In this document: positions 55,202 to 64,000 of the stretch, piece by piece | Position numbering within the stretch: the first letter of the stretch is position 1 | How the letters are laid out: every line of letters begins with the position of its first letter | Assembly: GCA_029547185.1 (NCBI GenBank) | Contig: JAKPPU010000145.1 | Location: 1 to 64,000, forward strand | DNA from: Deltaproteobacteria bacterium | GTDB taxonomy: Bacteria > Desulfobacterota > Desulfomonilia > UBA1062 | Length of the DNA stretch: 64,000 nt | Direction: 5' to 3' | Translations under genes and position numbers: made by a program | Notes under the pieces: model-generated | What the model was told of the DNA's origin: nothing | The model's database searches: none | What the model saw: only the letters and a program-made list of their open reading frames with translations

Positions 55202-57097
55202 TTAAAAGCTCAATTGAATCGACCCCCGGTACGTCCTTCCCGGGAGCGGGTACCAGTAGGTGCCGTAGGCCGTCTTGTCCTCGAACTCGACAGAAGTGTC
55301 GTCGAAGATGTTGTTCACCTTGAAGGAAAGGACAGCGTGTTTGATCACCTCTACGGAGACGCCTGCGTCGAGGATGTCCCTGTTCCCGGTCTTTTCCGTG
55401 TTGGCATCGTCCATGTAGGCGCCCTGCCTGAACCGGTACGAGGCGAAGAAGTCGGTCTGCCTGCCGAACAGGACCGGAAGGTAATCCGTCTGGAGGGTGA
55501 AGACCTGCTTGGGCTTGAGCTTGATGGTCTTGCTCTCGAAGGCGCCGCTGCCGTATCTGAACTGGTTGAAGGCGTATCCGAGCGAGATCTTCACCGGGTC
55601 CGCAGGCTTGGTCCAAAAAAGGGCCTCGATCCCCGAGGCATGCGCCCTGTCGACATTCACATAGGTGAAGGTTGAAAGGGCCGGGAAGTCCATCTTGATG
55701 AGGTCTTTGTAGCGGGTGACGAAATAGCTCACGCTCATTCCGAAATTTTTGTACTCGATCACAGGGCCGATGTCCCAGCTGAAAGACTTTTCGGGCCGCA
55801 AATCCGGGTTCGATATGAAGGCATACCAGGAAGACGGTGTGTAGAGATGGCCCATGGTGGGCTCGTGAAAGCCCGTGCCTATGTTTGCCTTTACGCTCAG
55901 GTGCTGGAACGCCCTCCAGACGATGCCGCCGTGGTACGTCCACCTGCCGTCGAAGTCCGAGCTCTGGTCGCGCCTTCCGGTGACAGAAACGAGGACCGGC
56001 TCGAAGTTCAAGGAGGTAGTGAGGAATCCCGATCCGGTAGTGCGGTCATGGATGCCGTAGTCGTCGCTGCTGATCCCTTCCCTCCGCCAGGCAGCGCCCG
56101 GGCTTATGCCGAAGATTCCTACTTTTTTCGAATAATCGAGCTCGATGTAGTCGCTCGTGAGCTTTGACCAGACATCGCCTGCATAGGATGTCAGATTGTG
56201 GGTGCGGGTGGCGATTCTCGATGCCTTCAGCTGGACATTCTGGTCTGGCCCGAAATATTTCGACGTGTTCAGGGTGATGAAGTATTGGCGGGTTCTCACC
56301 TCGTCGTCCGGAGTGAGCACGCCCATGCTTCCCTCGCTGCCGGGAGAGCCAAGGGTCTGGTCTGCGATGCTTCCCGACAGGCTCGTGTCCCAGCCGCTCA
56401 CATCGAGCAGGAGCTTCGAGAGTATCGAGGTATTCTCGAAGTGGTTATTCTCCCTGCGTGCCGTGCTGCCGTCGTCTTTTTCATAGAGGAAGTCGTTGTC
56501 GGCCCAGCTCTTCGTGAGGTCGATCATCAGGCCCTGCCCCCACTTCTCGCCGTTCAGCATGAGATTGTAGAGGTTGTACCCGTAGGTCCCCTTCGATGCC
56601 GTGAACAATGCGGAATTATTCAAGCTCGGCCTTTTCGTGACGATGTTCACGATCCCGCCCATGGCCGCGCTTCCGAAGGCGGCTGAATTGCTTCCCTTGA
56701 TGATCTCGATCCGGTCGATCTCGGGGATCGTGTAGAGCGAGAGATCGACGATGTCGCCCACAGACGAGCTCAAAGGGACGCCGTCGAGCATGACGAGGGT
56801 CTGCTGGAAGTTCGAGCCCCGGATCGAAATCGGTGAGGGGACAGCTCCTCCGTAATCGGGCAGGTCCACATCGACCGGCAGCCGCAGGGCATCGAGCGTA
56901 TCGATGAGCCCGTTCGCGAGCGGGCATATCGTGACGGTTTCGGTGAACGAGGTCGGCGCCTTTCCGGCAACGGTCTCCGGGGTTGCATCTTCGAAATTGG
57001 CGGCGGTGATGACGATTTCCTCAGCCCACACGGACGGCATGAAGAGGACGAAGGAGATAACGGTGAAAAGAAACATCCTGGATCCACGATAAAACAT
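55202..57097 (-). CDS. btuB: TonB-dependent receptor, BtuB-like (cobalamin uptake)
   Basis: A 631-residue outer-membrane receptor. Signal peptide about residues 1-25, then a TonB box-like EEIVITA, the plug (about 45-160) with PISIRGSNFQQTLVMLDGVPL and IEIIKGSNSAAFGSAAMGGIVN, and a 22-strand barrel ending GSIQLSF with the terminal Phe. Cobalamin is the likely substrate because a cobalamin riboswitch lies directly upstream. GGAGGTG precedes the ATG at 57097. No btuCDF genes are visible, so periplasmic-side transport is encoded elsewhere. Confidence 0.92.
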   Translation of the reverse strand: MFYRGSRMFLFTVISFVLFMPSVWAEEIVITAANFEDATPETVAGKAPTSFTETVTICPLANGLIDTLDALRLPVDVDLPDYGGAVPSPISIRGSNFQQTLVMLDGVPLSSSVGDIVDLSLYTIPEIDRIEIIKGSNSAAFGSAAMGGIVNIVTKRPSLNNSALFTASKGTYGYNLYNLMLNGEKWGQGLMIDLTKSWADNDFLYEKDDGSTARRENNHFENTSILSKLLLDVSGWDTSLSGSIADQTLGSPGSEGSMGVLTPDDEVRTRQYFITLNTSKYFGPDQNVQLKASRIATRTHNLTSYAGDVWSKLTSDYIELDYSKKVGIFGISPGAAWRREGISSDDYGIHDRTTGSGFLTTSLNFEPVLVSVTGRRDQSSDFDGRWTYHGGIVWRAFQHLSVKANIGTGFHEPTMGHLYTPSSWYAFISNPDLRPEKSFSWDIGPVIEYKNFGMSVSYFVTRYKDLIKMDFPALSTFTYVNVDRAHASGIEALFWTKPADPVKISLGYAFNQFRYGSGAFESKTIKLKPKQVFTLQTDYLPVLFGRQTDFFASYRFRQGAYMDDANTEKTGNRDILDAGVSVEVIKHAVLSFKVNNIFDDTSVEFEDKTAYGTYWYPLPGRTYRGSIQLSF

Positions 57098-57167
57098 ACG
57101 GACACCTCCATGGCATATTCCCTTGGAGTCTCCATCCAGGCACGCGGATGTAGTCCTTTACTCACGG

Positions 57168-57350
57168 ATAGGTCTTCTGACTCACGGATCATCCCGGCGC
57201 CCTCACCTTCCCGCCTGTCAGGCAGTGGTGGTCAAAGCGGACACCGGTCACCGATTACAGCGGCGGCCCCGTCCCGGAATCTCACCGGGTTCCCTTGAAT
57301 CCGCAGCAGGGTTAGTTCACCCCTAGCAAAGGCAGTCACAAGTGTCAATG
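57168..57350 (-). promoter_or_regulatory. Cobalamin (B12) riboswitch of btuB
   Basis: On the minus strand the leader of btuB shows the conserved core: AAGGGAAC...GGTGAGATTCCGGG (complement of 57273-57296), GCCGCTGTAATCGG, then the 3' GTCAGAAGACC element (about 57170-57180). These are the hallmarks of the adenosylcobalamin riboswitch. It ends about 70 bases before the btuB start and should repress btuB when B12 is plentiful. Ends are approximate. Confidence 0.9.
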
Positions 57351-57491
57351 CAAAACATTCTGATAATATTACCATTTACGTTGAAATCAGCTCTTTAAAA
57401 GGCTGGTCTATGATTCTATGAAAAGAAACAATACCTTGAATTCACGAATTTCCCCTTGAAAAAAAGCCAGGTATCTGCAATATGTATCTCT

Positions 57492-57566
57492 ATGACGAAC
57501 AGAAACGCTTACAGGTATTTTGGGTTCTATTTCTGGTACGGGAAGGGAGAACCGCCTGTGGGCTGA
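57492..57566 (+). CDS. Aromatic-rich leader peptide of an aroF attenuator
   Basis: A 24-codon open frame upstream of aroF: MTNRNAY, then RYFGFYFWY, then GKGEPPVG and a TGA at 57564-57566. Eight of ten consecutive codons (7-16) are Tyr, Phe or Trp: Tyr at 7, 9, 13 and 16, Phe at 10, 12 and 14, Trp at 15. This is the hallmark of leader peptides that sense charged tRNA. It has no strong Shine-Dalgarno; an ATG at 57482 in another frame has CAGG ten bases upstream and encodes a different, less aromatic peptide. The two overlapping frames could compete (inference). Confidence 0.65.
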   Translation: MTNRNAYRYFGFYFWYGKGEPPVG

Positions 57567-57627
57567 CCTGTTCACAAAGCTGAACGCAAAGGCCGTGGGT
57601 GGTTCTTCCTCCCACGGCCTTTTTATT
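57523..57627 (+). promoter_or_regulatory. Attenuator: alternative RNA pairings and terminator before aroF
   Basis: Segment 1, GGTTCT (57523-57528), lies in the aromatic codons and pairs with segment 2, AGAACC (57548-57553). Segment 2, extended to 57546-57556, can instead pair with segment 3 (57598-57609), which includes a second GGTTCT in the loop of the terminator. The terminator is AAAGGCCGTGGG (57588-57599) and CCCACGGCCTTT (57611-57622), followed by TTATTT. Ribosome stalling at Tyr, Phe or Trp codons would block 1:2 and favour 2:3, disrupting the top of the terminator. The pairings are seen in the sequence; the regulation is inferred. Confidence 0.65.
57588..57627 (+). terminator. Intrinsic terminator in the aroF leader
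   Basis: A 12-base perfect stem (57588-57599 with 57611-57622), 11-base loop, followed by TTATTT. It lies 53 bases before the aroF start and would stop transcription from a promoter upstream of the leader peptide. Confidence 0.85.
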
Positions 57628-57675
57628 TGGGCCCTGGGAGCCGTCTCCGGTCTTTAGTCCCATAAAGGAGGTACA

Positions 57676-58695
57676 ATGATAATATCCATGAAAAAGGGTG
57701 CGACGCAGGAACAGATGGACCATGTGAAGAAGCTCATTGAGGGTTTCGGATACAGGGTGCACGAGAGCAAGGGGTCGGAGCGTGTTCTGTTCGGTGCGAT
57801 CGGCGACGAACGGGGCAAGGAACGGCTCACCTGTCTCGAGGCACAGCCCGGGGTCGAGAAAGTCATTCCGATCCTGAACCCGTACAAGCTCGCCTCGCGG
57901 GAGACGAGGCATGAACCCACGGTCGTGGACTTGGGCCTCGGCGTGAAGATCGGAGGCAGAAACCTCGTCGTCATCGCAGGGCCCTGCGCGGTCGAAAGCC
58001 AGCAGCAGATCATGGAGGTGGCTTCGGCCCTCAAGGATACCGGGGCGCACATGCTCCGCGGCGGGGCCTTCAAGCCGAGAACCTCGCCGTATGCTTTCCA
58101 GGGCCTCAAGAACGACGGACTCGTCCTCCTCTCCGAGGCGCGAAAGGCGTACGGGCTGCCCGTGATCACCGAGGTCATGGACATCGGCAGCATCGACCTC
58201 ATCTCCGAGTATGCCGACTGCCTCCAGGTCGGGGCCAGAAACATCCAGAACTTCCAGCTCCTCAAGGAGGTGGGCAGATCGAAGAAGCCCGTGCTCCTCA
58301 AGCGGGGAATGTCAACGACAATCGAGGAATTTCTCATGTCTGCCGAGTATGTCCTCTCGGGCGGAAACAGCCAGGTCATCCTCTGCGAGCGGGGGATCCG
58401 CACCTTCGAGACCGCGACCAGGAACACCCTCGATCTCTCCGCCGTGCCGGTGCTCAAGGAGAAGACCCATCTCCCGGTCATCGTGGACCCCTCGCACGGC
58501 ACCGGCCACGCCCGCTACGTGGAGCCCATGGCCTATGCGGCCATAGCGGCCGGAGCGGACGGTCTCATGATAGAGGTTCATCCCAGGCCCGAAGAGGCCC
58601 TCTCCGACGGGCCGCAGTCTCTCCGTCCCCACGAGTTCAGGAACCTCATGGCAGGCGTTCGGCGCGTGGCGCAGGCAGTGGACAGGCTCATGTGA
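57676..58695 (+). CDS. aroF: 3-deoxy-7-phosphoheptulonate (DAHP) synthase, type I-beta
   Basis: DAHP synthase condenses PEP and erythrose-4-phosphate, the first step of aromatic synthesis. The 339-residue protein has an N-terminal ferredoxin-like (FL) regulatory domain (about residues 1-70), then the barrel with [43 protein letters not shown] and VDPSHGTGH. Strong AAAGGAGGT precedes the ATG. The FL domain is linked to feedback by Phe or Tyr in relatives. The other shikimate genes are on the opposite strand at 48.7-52.3 kb. The leader attenuator is listed above. Confidence 0.96.
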   Translation: MIISMKKGATQEQMDHVKKLIEGFGYRVHESKGSERVLFGAIGDERGKERLTCLEAQPGVEKVIPILNPYKLASRETRHEPTVVDLGLGVKIGGRNLVVIAGPCAVESQQQIMEVASALKDTGAHMLRGGAFKPRTSPYAFQGLKNDGLVLLSEARKAYGLPVITEVMDIGSIDLISEYADCLQVGARNIQNFQLLKEVGRSKKPVLLKRGMSTTIEEFLMSAEYVLSGGNSQVILCERGIRTFETATRNTLDLSAVPVLKEKTHLPVIVDPSHGTGHARYVEPMAYAAIAAGADGLMIEVHPRPEEALSDGPQSLRPHEFRNLMAGVRRVAQAVDRLM

Positions 58696-58735
58696 TCCCC
58701 TTGATTTTTCAGGAAGGGAATACTAGAATTAAGGC

Positions 58736-59266
58736 ATGGCATACTTTCGGCCGGAACATCGAAGCCTGCTCGTGAAGAGCTCCGTGCTCGCAGAAGGCAT
58801 CGTCTCGAAGGAGATGAGATGGAGCGGACAAAACGTCTATGACGTAACGACCCTCGCGGAATCCCCTTCGTACGAGGTGCAGGAAGGCGTGTTCGCTCAG
58901 CTCCTCCTGCTCGAACCGCGCGACGCCCGCAAGGCGCCCATCTACCGGATCTGCCTCCATGACACCGAGATCTTCGATTTCATCAGAAGAAACCGCGAGG
59001 TCGATCTCGCGTCGCTCTTCACCTTCATCATGACCCATGAGCTCCTCCACATCCACAGGTTCGCGACCGGGAAGGCCGACTTCTACGGGGAAAACCGGGA
59101 GGATGAGGAGGAATACGTCGACATGCTGACCAGGCTCTTCCTGGCCAAGAATCCCATAACCGGCCTGAAAAATGTTCTCACGCTGCTTGACAAGGTAGAG
59201 GCAGCGCCCCTATATAACTTCACGAAATTTGTTGATCGTTGGAGGAATTTGGATGCCTATTTATGA
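58736..59266 (+). CDS. Small HExxH-containing hypothetical protein
   Basis: A 176-residue cytosolic protein of no named family that I recognise. A central [13 protein letters not shown] (H101-E102-x-x-H105) is the zinc-metalloprotease signature, and an acidic run follows ([12 protein letters not shown], residues 118-129), which could supply a third Glu/Asp ligand. No signal peptide or membrane segment. ATG at 58736; the end overlaps the FmdB-type gene by 14 bases, so they are probably co-expressed. A role in peptide or cofactor processing is a guess. Confidence 0.6.
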   Translation: MAYFRPEHRSLLVKSSVLAEGIVSKEMRWSGQNVYDVTTLAESPSYEVQEGVFAQLLLLEPRDARKAPIYRICLHDTEIFDFIRRNREVDLASLFTFIMTHELLHIHRFATGKADFYGENREDEEEYVDMLTRLFLAKNPITGLKNVLTLLDKVEAAPLYNFTKFVDRWRNLDAYL

Positions 59267-59534
59267 ATATAAATGCTTGAAGTGCGGCAATGAGTTCGAG
59301 GCGATGCAGAAGTTCAGCGACTCACCGATCAGGAAGTGCTCTTCGTGCGGAGGCCAGGTGAAGAAGCTCATTTCCCATTCCTCGTTTCATCTGAAGGGCT
59401 CGGGCTGGTATCTGACGGACTATGCCAAGAAAAACAGCCCCAACGACTCGAAATCCCATTCGGAGTCGACAGCGTCTTCTTCTGAATCCTCTTCCTCGTC
59501 TTCCGACACGTCCTCATCGAAGTCGGACGACTGA
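59253..59534 (+). CDS. FmdB-family zinc-ribbon regulatory protein
   Basis: A 93-residue protein of the FmdB/CxxC_CxxC_SSSS family. It opens [16 protein letters not shown] and has CSSCGG, giving a four-cysteine zinc ribbon (C-x2-C ... C-x2-C), then a Lys-rich linker and a Ser-rich tail with the Ser/Asp runs typical of the family. These proteins are proposed transcriptional or chaperone-like regulators, with unclear function. GGAGGA precedes the ATG at 59253, which overlaps the HExxH gene end. Confidence 0.9.
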   Translation: MPIYEYKCLKCGNEFEAMQKFSDSPIRKCSSCGGQVKKLISHSSFHLKGSGWYLTDYAKKNSPNDSKSHSESTASSSESSSSSSDTSSSKSDD

Positions 59535-59552
59535 GAAGGGTACGGGCTTTAC

Positions 59553-60035
59553 GTGGGCTTCACCCATCTCGATGAGCAGGGCCGCGTGTCCATGGTGGAC
59601 GTAGGCGGCAAGGACGTGACGCGGCGGACTGCCCGCGCCCGGGGCACGATCTCCATGAGCCGCGAGACCTTCGACGCGATCATGGAAGACCGCGTGAAAA
59701 AGGGCAACGTCCTCGTCACCGCAAAGATCGCAGCCATCATGGCCGCAAAGAACACATCGAACACGATCCCCCTGTGCCATCCGCTCCCCATCGACCATAT
59801 CGCCGTGGATTTCCACCCCCGCGAGGAATCGTCATCCATCGAGGTCAGTGCCGAGGTCAGCGTCACTGCGAAGACCGGCGTCGAGATGGAGGCGCTCCAC
59901 GCCGCGAGCATCGCGCTCCTCACCATCTACGACATGTGCAAGGCCATCGACAAATCCATGGTCATCGAAGGCTTGTGCCTGGTGGAGAAGTCGGGCGGCA
60001 GGAGCGGACATTACGTAAGGCCCGAGGGCGAATAG
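59553..60035 (+). CDS. moaC: Cyclic pyranopterin monophosphate synthase accessory protein MoaC
   Basis: MoaC makes cyclic pyranopterin monophosphate, the second product of molybdenum-cofactor synthesis. The 160-residue protein has MVDVGGKDVTRRTARA, the conserved IPLCHPLPID, GVEMEALHAAS and YDMCKAIDKSM with the catalytic Asp/Lys region. GTG start at 59553. No other moa gene is in the window. It shares a strand and close spacing (18 bases) with the FmdB-type gene. Confidence 0.95.
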   Translation: MGFTHLDEQGRVSMVDVGGKDVTRRTARARGTISMSRETFDAIMEDRVKKGNVLVTAKIAAIMAAKNTSNTIPLCHPLPIDHIAVDFHPREESSSIEVSAEVSVTAKTGVEMEALHAASIALLTIYDMCKAIDKSMVIEGLCLVEKSGGRSGHYVRPEGE

Positions 60036-60168
60036 CATCGGCTATAGCGGCATCGGCAACTCATTGAAACGTTCTGAGTGCACTCCACATCTCATTTTCG
60101 ATTCCCGGTCGTTCTTGAATCTCAAGTGTACAAAAAGCGGGACGATTTTCTTCTTGCTTAAATGATCA

Positions 60169-61101
60169 TTATCCTGATCCGAGGAGCATGACGAAGGCTT
60201 GGAAGAGACCCGGGTCGAACTCGTCCGCCATCTCTCTCTGCATGATCTTGAGGGCCTCGAAGGGGGTTTTCGAAGGCCTGAACGGCCTCTTTGCAGTCAG
60301 GGATTCGAATGTGTCCGCGATGGCGCAGATCTTCGCATAGATAGGAATCTCTCCGCCGGTCTTCTTGAAGGGATACCCCGAGCCGTTGCATCTCTCGTGG
60401 TGGTAGAGGACGATGGATGCCGCGCCTTCTGTAAGCGTGGTGATTTTTGAGAGCTTATCGTGGCCCCAGAGGGGATGATTCCTGATGACATCCCATTCGC
60501 TGAGAGTGAGCGGGCCTTCTTTGTCCACCACGGACCTCGGCACCTTGGTCATGCCGACGTCGTGGAGAAAGAATGCCGTGCACAGGTCGGCGAGGTCGTG
60601 ATCGTCGAGCCTGTCTCCGAACATGTTGATCGTGAGGGCAAGCCCGAACGTTCCGGCTTTCACCGAATGCTGCAGGATGTAATGGTCGATGCTGGTCATC
60701 TCCATCACGTGCCCCACGATGTCCTTTTCCTTGAGGATCGATCTCACGACGCTGTTTGAGATCTTTCTCAGATCTTGGATGGTTCTCGTGTTCGTCCCCT
60801 GGAATACCTTGCGCATCGATCTCATGGAAAGCGAATACACGAGATCCGCCCTGACCTTCGCCGCAACGCTCGAGTCCGTCAGGACCCTCAGGATGTGGTC
60901 CCCCAAATCCCTCTCGGCTGAAGAATGATCTTCGCACTGGATAAAGAGGGGTTGATTTCTGCCCAGGAGGCGTTGATCCTCGGTTAGGGTCGCACCCTCA
61001 GCTGCAAAGAGACGATAGGCATCCCTTACCTTGAAGTAGAGGTCAGTGGTGGTCTTCCCTTCAATGCAGGCAAGCTTGTACGGTATCTCTTTATAGTACA
61101 T
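60169..61101 (-). CDS. HD-GYP-domain phosphohydrolase (probable c-di-GMP phosphodiesterase)
   Basis: A 310-residue protein whose C-terminal domain (about residues 135-300) matches HD-GYP: the HD doublet in FFLHDVGM and the HHERCNGSGYP motif with its Gly-Tyr-Pro, then IADTFESLTAKRPFR. HD-GYP domains hydrolyse cyclic di-GMP. The N-terminal 130 residues show no recognised domain. No receiver or PAS is seen, so its input is unknown. It stands alone between moaC and tmk. Confidence 0.85.
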   Translation of the reverse strand: MYYKEIPYKLACIEGKTTTDLYFKVRDAYRLFAAEGATLTEDQRLLGRNQPLFIQCEDHSSAERDLGDHILRVLTDSSVAAKVRADLVYSLSMRSMRKVFQGTNTRTIQDLRKISNSVVRSILKEKDIVGHVMEMTSIDHYILQHSVKAGTFGLALTINMFGDRLDDHDLADLCTAFFLHDVGMTKVPRSVVDKEGPLTLSEWDVIRNHPLWGHDKLSKITTLTEGAASIVLYHHERCNGSGYPFKKTGGEIPIYAKICAIADTFESLTAKRPFRPSKTPFEALKIMQREMADEFDPGLFQAFVMLLGSG

Positions 61102-61265
61102 CCGATCTCTCCCTGGGAAAGGACGGGCAGCTCTTGCCGAAGCTTCCGTCTGAAAAGAACATTGTCCGAGAAAAATCCATGGTTCTTCATATCGTCAAGA
61201 ATAAAAAGAAGGATTACCCATGAACGTATTTTTTCCCTGCAAAAGAGGGATGATGAATCACAGCC

Positions 61266-61856
61266 TCATACGTGGAGGAACGAATCCGCCACGGCGAGGA
61301 TATCCCGGCTTACCTCTTCGTGCTTTCTGTCAGCATCGATGACCACGTGCCTCTTCTGCGAAGCGAGCTCGAGGAAAGCTTTTCTGATCTGCTCGTGGAA
61401 GCCAATCGCCTGGTTCTCGAATTTGTCGCCCGGCCTGATCCTCTTGAGGGCACGGGCCGGATCAATGTCGAGGACGAAGGTGAGGTCGGGCTCACGCCAG
61501 GTACCGGTGAGCTCCATGATCTGCCGGGTTCTTTCGACCCCGATTCCCCCGAGGACCCCCTGGTAGACGAGGGTCGAATCGATGAAGCGGTCGATGACCA
61601 CGATCCTGCCTTCGGCGACGGCCGGCTCGATGAGCTTTGTGATGTTCTCCCTGCGGGATGAAAGCACGAGGAGGAGTTCGGTGAGGTGGTCGAGCCCCTG
61701 CTCGAAGAAGAGCGGCCTCAATTGCTCGGAAAAAGAAGAGCCGCCGGGCTCTCTCAGGGAGAGCCACGGCAGCCCGCGTTGCTGAAGATGGTTGCAGAAA
61801 AGCTTCGAGTGGGTGGATTTCCCCACCCCTTCTCCGCCCTCGAAGCTTATGATCAC
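61266..61856 (-). CDS. tmk: Thymidylate kinase
   Basis: Tmk phosphorylates dTMP to dTDP. The 196-residue protein has the P-loop [12 protein letters not shown], the DR motif [15 protein letters not shown], and the [12 protein letters not shown] region. The start is a GTG at 61856, overlapping the ppdK stop (GTGA), so translation is coupled. A longer upstream frame is a ppdK shadow. Family length is normal. Confidence 0.95.
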   Translation of the reverse strand: MIISFEGGEGVGKSTHSKLFCNHLQQRGLPWLSLREPGGSSFSEQLRPLFFEQGLDHLTELLLVLSSRRENITKLIEPAVAEGRIVVIDRFIDSTLVYQGVLGGIGVERTRQIMELTGTWREPDLTFVLDIDPARALKRIRPGDKFENQAIGFHEQIRKAFLELASQKRHVVIDADRKHEEVSRDILAVADSFLHV

Positions 61857-64000
61857 TTTTTGCCGTTGCTCAGTGCTGCGTGAGCGGCAGCGAGCCTGGC
61901 GATCGGGACCCGGTACGGCGAGCAGCTGACGTAGTTGAGCCCGTTCCTGTGGCAGAACTCGATCGACGACGGTTCTCCGCCGTGCTCTCCGCAGATGCCC
62001 ACTTTGAGGTCCTTCCTCGTTGCCCTGCCCTTTTCGACCGCGATCTTGATGAGCGCTCCGACTCCTGTCTGGTCGAGCGCCATGAACGGGTCTTTCGGGA
62101 GGATCTTCTTCGCGACGTAGACAGGCAGGAACTTGCCTGCGTCGTCTCTGGAGAGGCCGAAGGTCGTCTGGGTGAGGTCGTTCGTGCCGAAGGAGAAGAA
62201 CTCGGCCTCTCTCGCGATCTCGTCCGCCGTGAGCGCAGCCCGGGGCAGCTCGATCATGGTTCCGACCTTGTACTCGATCTTCTTCTTGTAGGCCTTCATG
62301 ACCTCTTCGGCCACCTCGACGGTCATCTTCCTCATGGCCTCGAGCTCCTTGACGTGGGCGACGAGCGGGATCATGATCTCGGGCTTGACGTCGATCTTTT
62401 CCTTCTTCGCCTCGCAGGCCGCCTCCATAATGGCCCTCACCTGCATCTCGTAGATCTCGGGGAAGGTAACGCCGAGCCTGCATCCCCGGTGGCCGAGCAT
62501 GGGGTTGGCCTCATGGAGGGAATCCCTCTTGGCCTTCACCTCTTCGACCGACTTCTTGAGCGCCTTGGCAACCTCTTTGACCTCTGCCTCGGTGTTCGGG
62601 AGGAACTCGTGGAGCGGAGGATCGAGGAGTCTTATCGTGACCGGCAGGCCGTCCATGACCGTGAAGATGGCCTTGAAGTCACCCTTCTGCATGGGCTTGA
62701 TCTTGTCCAAGGCCTTTCTTCTTCCCTTTTCGTCGTCGGCGAGGATCATCTCGCGCACGGCCAGGATCCTGTCCGCCTCGAAGAACATGTGCTCGGTGCG
62801 GCAAAGCCCGATGCCCTCGGCACCGAAGGTGCGCGCCACCTGCGAGTCCTTGGGCGTGTCGGCATTGGTCCTGACGCCGAGCATCCTGAACTCGTCCGCC
62901 CACTTCATGATGGTCCCGAAGGCTCCGGACAGGGACGGCTCGACGGTCTTCGACTGCCCGAGCATGATCTCGCCCGTGGTGCCGTCGAGCGATATCCAGT
63001 CGCCCTTCTTGATCTTCTCGCCGCCGATGGTGCAGACCTGCTTCTTGTAGTCGATCACGAGATCCTGGCACCCGGAGACGCAGCACTTGCCCATACCCCG
63101 GGCGACGACTGCCGCGTGGGAGGTCGTGCCGCCACGCGCGGTGAGCACGCCCTGCGCCACGTTCATGCCGTGGATGTCTTCCGGAGACGTCTCGAGCCTC
63201 ACGAGGATGACCTTTTCCTTTTTGGCCGCCCACTCCTCGGCATCCTCTGCCGAGAACACCACCTTGCCGACTGCGGCGCCGGGCGATGCGGGCAGGCCTT
63301 TGCTCAGGACCTTTTTCTTGGCTTTCGGGTCGATCTGGGGGTGGAGGAGCTGGTCGATCTGCTCCGGGCTCACCCGCAGCACCGCCTCTTCCTTGGTGAT
63401 GAGCTTTTCCTTTACCATGTCGACGGCTATCTGGACGGACGCCGCTGCGGTACGCTTTCCGGTTCTGGTCTGAAGCATCCAGAGGCTGCCCTCCTGGACG
63501 GTGAACTCGATGTCCTGCATGTCCTTGTAGTGCTTTTCGAGGGTCTCATAGATGTCCACGAGCTGCTTGTACTGGTCGGGCAGGGCTTCTTCCATGGAGA
63601 CATACGACTTGTCGCGCTTGCCCTTGATGTTGATGGGCATGGGCGTCCTGATGCCTGCCACGACGTCTTCGCCCTGGGCGTTCTGGAGATACTCGCCGTA
63701 GAAGACGTTGGCGCCGGTAGACGGGTCGCGGGTGAAGGCGACGCCGGTGGCGGAGGACTCACCCATGTTTCCGAACACCATGGCCTGGACATTGACAGCC
63801 GTGCCCCACTCATCGGGTATGCCGTTCAGCTTCCGGTAGGTGATTGCCCGCGGGGTGTTCCAGGACTTGAATACGGCCTCGATCCCTCCCCAGAGCTGGT
63901 CCATGGGGTCTGACGGCAGGTCGCGGCCGGTGAGCTCCCTGACCTTTTCCTTCAGGGAAGCCACGAGCTTCTTCAGATCGGCTGCGGTGAGCTCGGTGTC
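61853..64000 (-). CDS. ppdK: Pyruvate, phosphate dikinase (C-terminal part, runs off the window edge)
   Basis: PpdK interconverts pyruvate, ATP and phosphate with PEP, AMP and pyrophosphate. About 715 residues are visible. They include the end of the nucleotide-binding domain, the swivelling His domain with [15 protein letters not shown], and the PEP/pyruvate TIM barrel with [18 protein letters not shown] and the catalytic Cys in [10 protein letters not shown]. The frame is open to the window end. In an organism with acsA and ADP-forming synthetases, it fits flux of acetyl-derived carbon to PEP. A long open frame on the opposite strand is a codon shadow. Confidence 0.96.
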   Translation of the reverse strand, partial: DTELTAADLKKLVASLKEKVRELTGRDLPSDPMDQLWGGIEAVFKSWNTPRAITYRKLNGIPDEWGTAVNVQAMVFGNMGESSATGVAFTRDPSTGANVFYGEYLQNAQGEDVVAGIRTPMPINIKGKRDKSYVSMEEALPDQYKQLVDIYETLEKHYKDMQDIEFTVQEGSLWMLQTRTGKRTAAASVQIAVDMVKEKLITKEEAVLRVSPEQIDQLLHPQIDPKAKKKVLSKGLPASPGAAVGKVVFSAEDAEEWAAKKEKVILVRLETSPEDIHGMNVAQGVLTARGGTTSHAAVVARGMGKCCVSGCQDLVIDYKKQVCTIGGEKIKKGDWISLDGTTGEIMLGQSKTVEPSLSGAFGTIMKWADEFRMLGVRTNADTPKDSQVARTFGAEGIGLCRTEHMFFEADRILAVREMILADDEKGRRKALDKIKPMQKGDFKAIFTVMDGLPVTIRLLDPPLHEFLPNTEAEVKEVAKALKKSVEEVKAKRDSLHEANPMLGHRGCRLGVTFPEIYEMQVRAIMEAACEAKKEKIDVKPEIMIPLVAHVKELEAMRKMTVEVAEEVMKAYKKKIEYKVGTMIELPRAALTADEIAREAEFFSFGTNDLTQTTFGLSRDDAGKFLPVYVAKKILPKDPFMALDQTGVGALIKIAVEKGRATRKDLKVGICGEHGGEPSSIEFCHRNGLNYVSCSPYRVPIARLAAAHAALSNGKK

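Noticed and set aside
61880..63913. 677-codon open frame antisense to ppdK
   Set aside because: Pure mirror of ppdK third-position bias, rich in Asp/Leu/His/Val repeats with no recognisable domain.

Overview
The window looks like a contiguous piece of a Gram-negative chromosome of deltaproteobacterial (Desulfobacterota, possibly Syntrophia-like) type. This placement is inference, from four things: the order rpsF-rpsR-DUF2232-rplI-dnaB, an Hfq N-terminus of the deltaproteobacterial kind, several outer-membrane barrels with a TonB-dependent receptor, and energy metabolism mixing AMP-forming and ADP-forming acyl-CoA synthetases with pyruvate phosphate dikinase. Coding DNA is GC-rich and tightly packed, with many 1-4 base ATGA/GTGA overlaps. 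I see no insertion sequence, prophage, CRISPR array or rRNA operon. One tRNA (Val, CAC) is present.

Layout. 0-6 kb: partial hfq, then ligA-acyP and the S6/S18/DUF2232/L9/DnaB block. 6-18.5 kb: an RpoH-like sigma factor; an RNA uracil methyltransferase; nadK-recN; a short ArgA-type acetyltransferase, pmbA, an M23 peptidase, secA and argJ; then a COG1751 protein. 18.7-24.3 kb: a maintenance run of mutL, miaA, a TtcA-like gene, a Sua5/YciO-like gene and RNase E/G. 24.5-31.5 kb: a NarL-type two-component pair, a protein-acetyltransferase/acyl-CoA-synthetase fusion (Pat-like), and convergent acsA. Pat enzymes are known to acetylate Acs, so this looks like an acetate-activation regulatory unit.

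32.8-38.6 kb is the looser, accessory-looking part: an XRE regulator, an orphan receiver protein behind a duplicated ribosome-binding leader, a decayed URO-D remnant, about 1 kb without a recognisable gene, a histone H1-like Lys/Ala repeat protein ending in a FYDLN-type zinc ribbon, a barrel protein and a DUF2795 protein. 38.9-46 kb: tRNA-Val, a PAS/GAF histidine kinase, a metallo-hydrolase, bioY, an ADP-forming acyl-CoA synthetase with a small duplicated-domain partner, and a VTT membrane protein.

46-52.3 kb (minus strand) is one long probable operon: aroC, a fused aroK-aroB, a TPR-like gene, aroQ, an M24 peptidase, efp, accB and a LplA-like ligase, driven from a good sigma-70 promoter upstream of aroC. 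52.5-57.4 kb holds two barrels and a CsgG-like lipoprotein-type gene, then btuB behind a cobalamin riboswitch. 57.4-60 kb (plus): aroF preceded by what appears to be a complete ribosome-mediated attenuator. It has a 24-codon leader with Tyr/Phe/Trp in 8 of 10 consecutive codons, alternative pairings and a terminator. Then come a small HExxH protein, an FmdB-type zinc ribbon and moaC. 60-64 kb (minus): an HD-GYP protein, tmk and partial ppdK.

Most notable: the aromatic attenuator of aroF; the H1-like/FYDLN fusion; the Pat-like protein with ATP-grasp-first domain order and retained ligase histidine; the duplicated-domain gene coupled to an acyl-CoA synthetase; the LplA-like ligase coupled to accB; and the CsgG-plus-barrels cluster.
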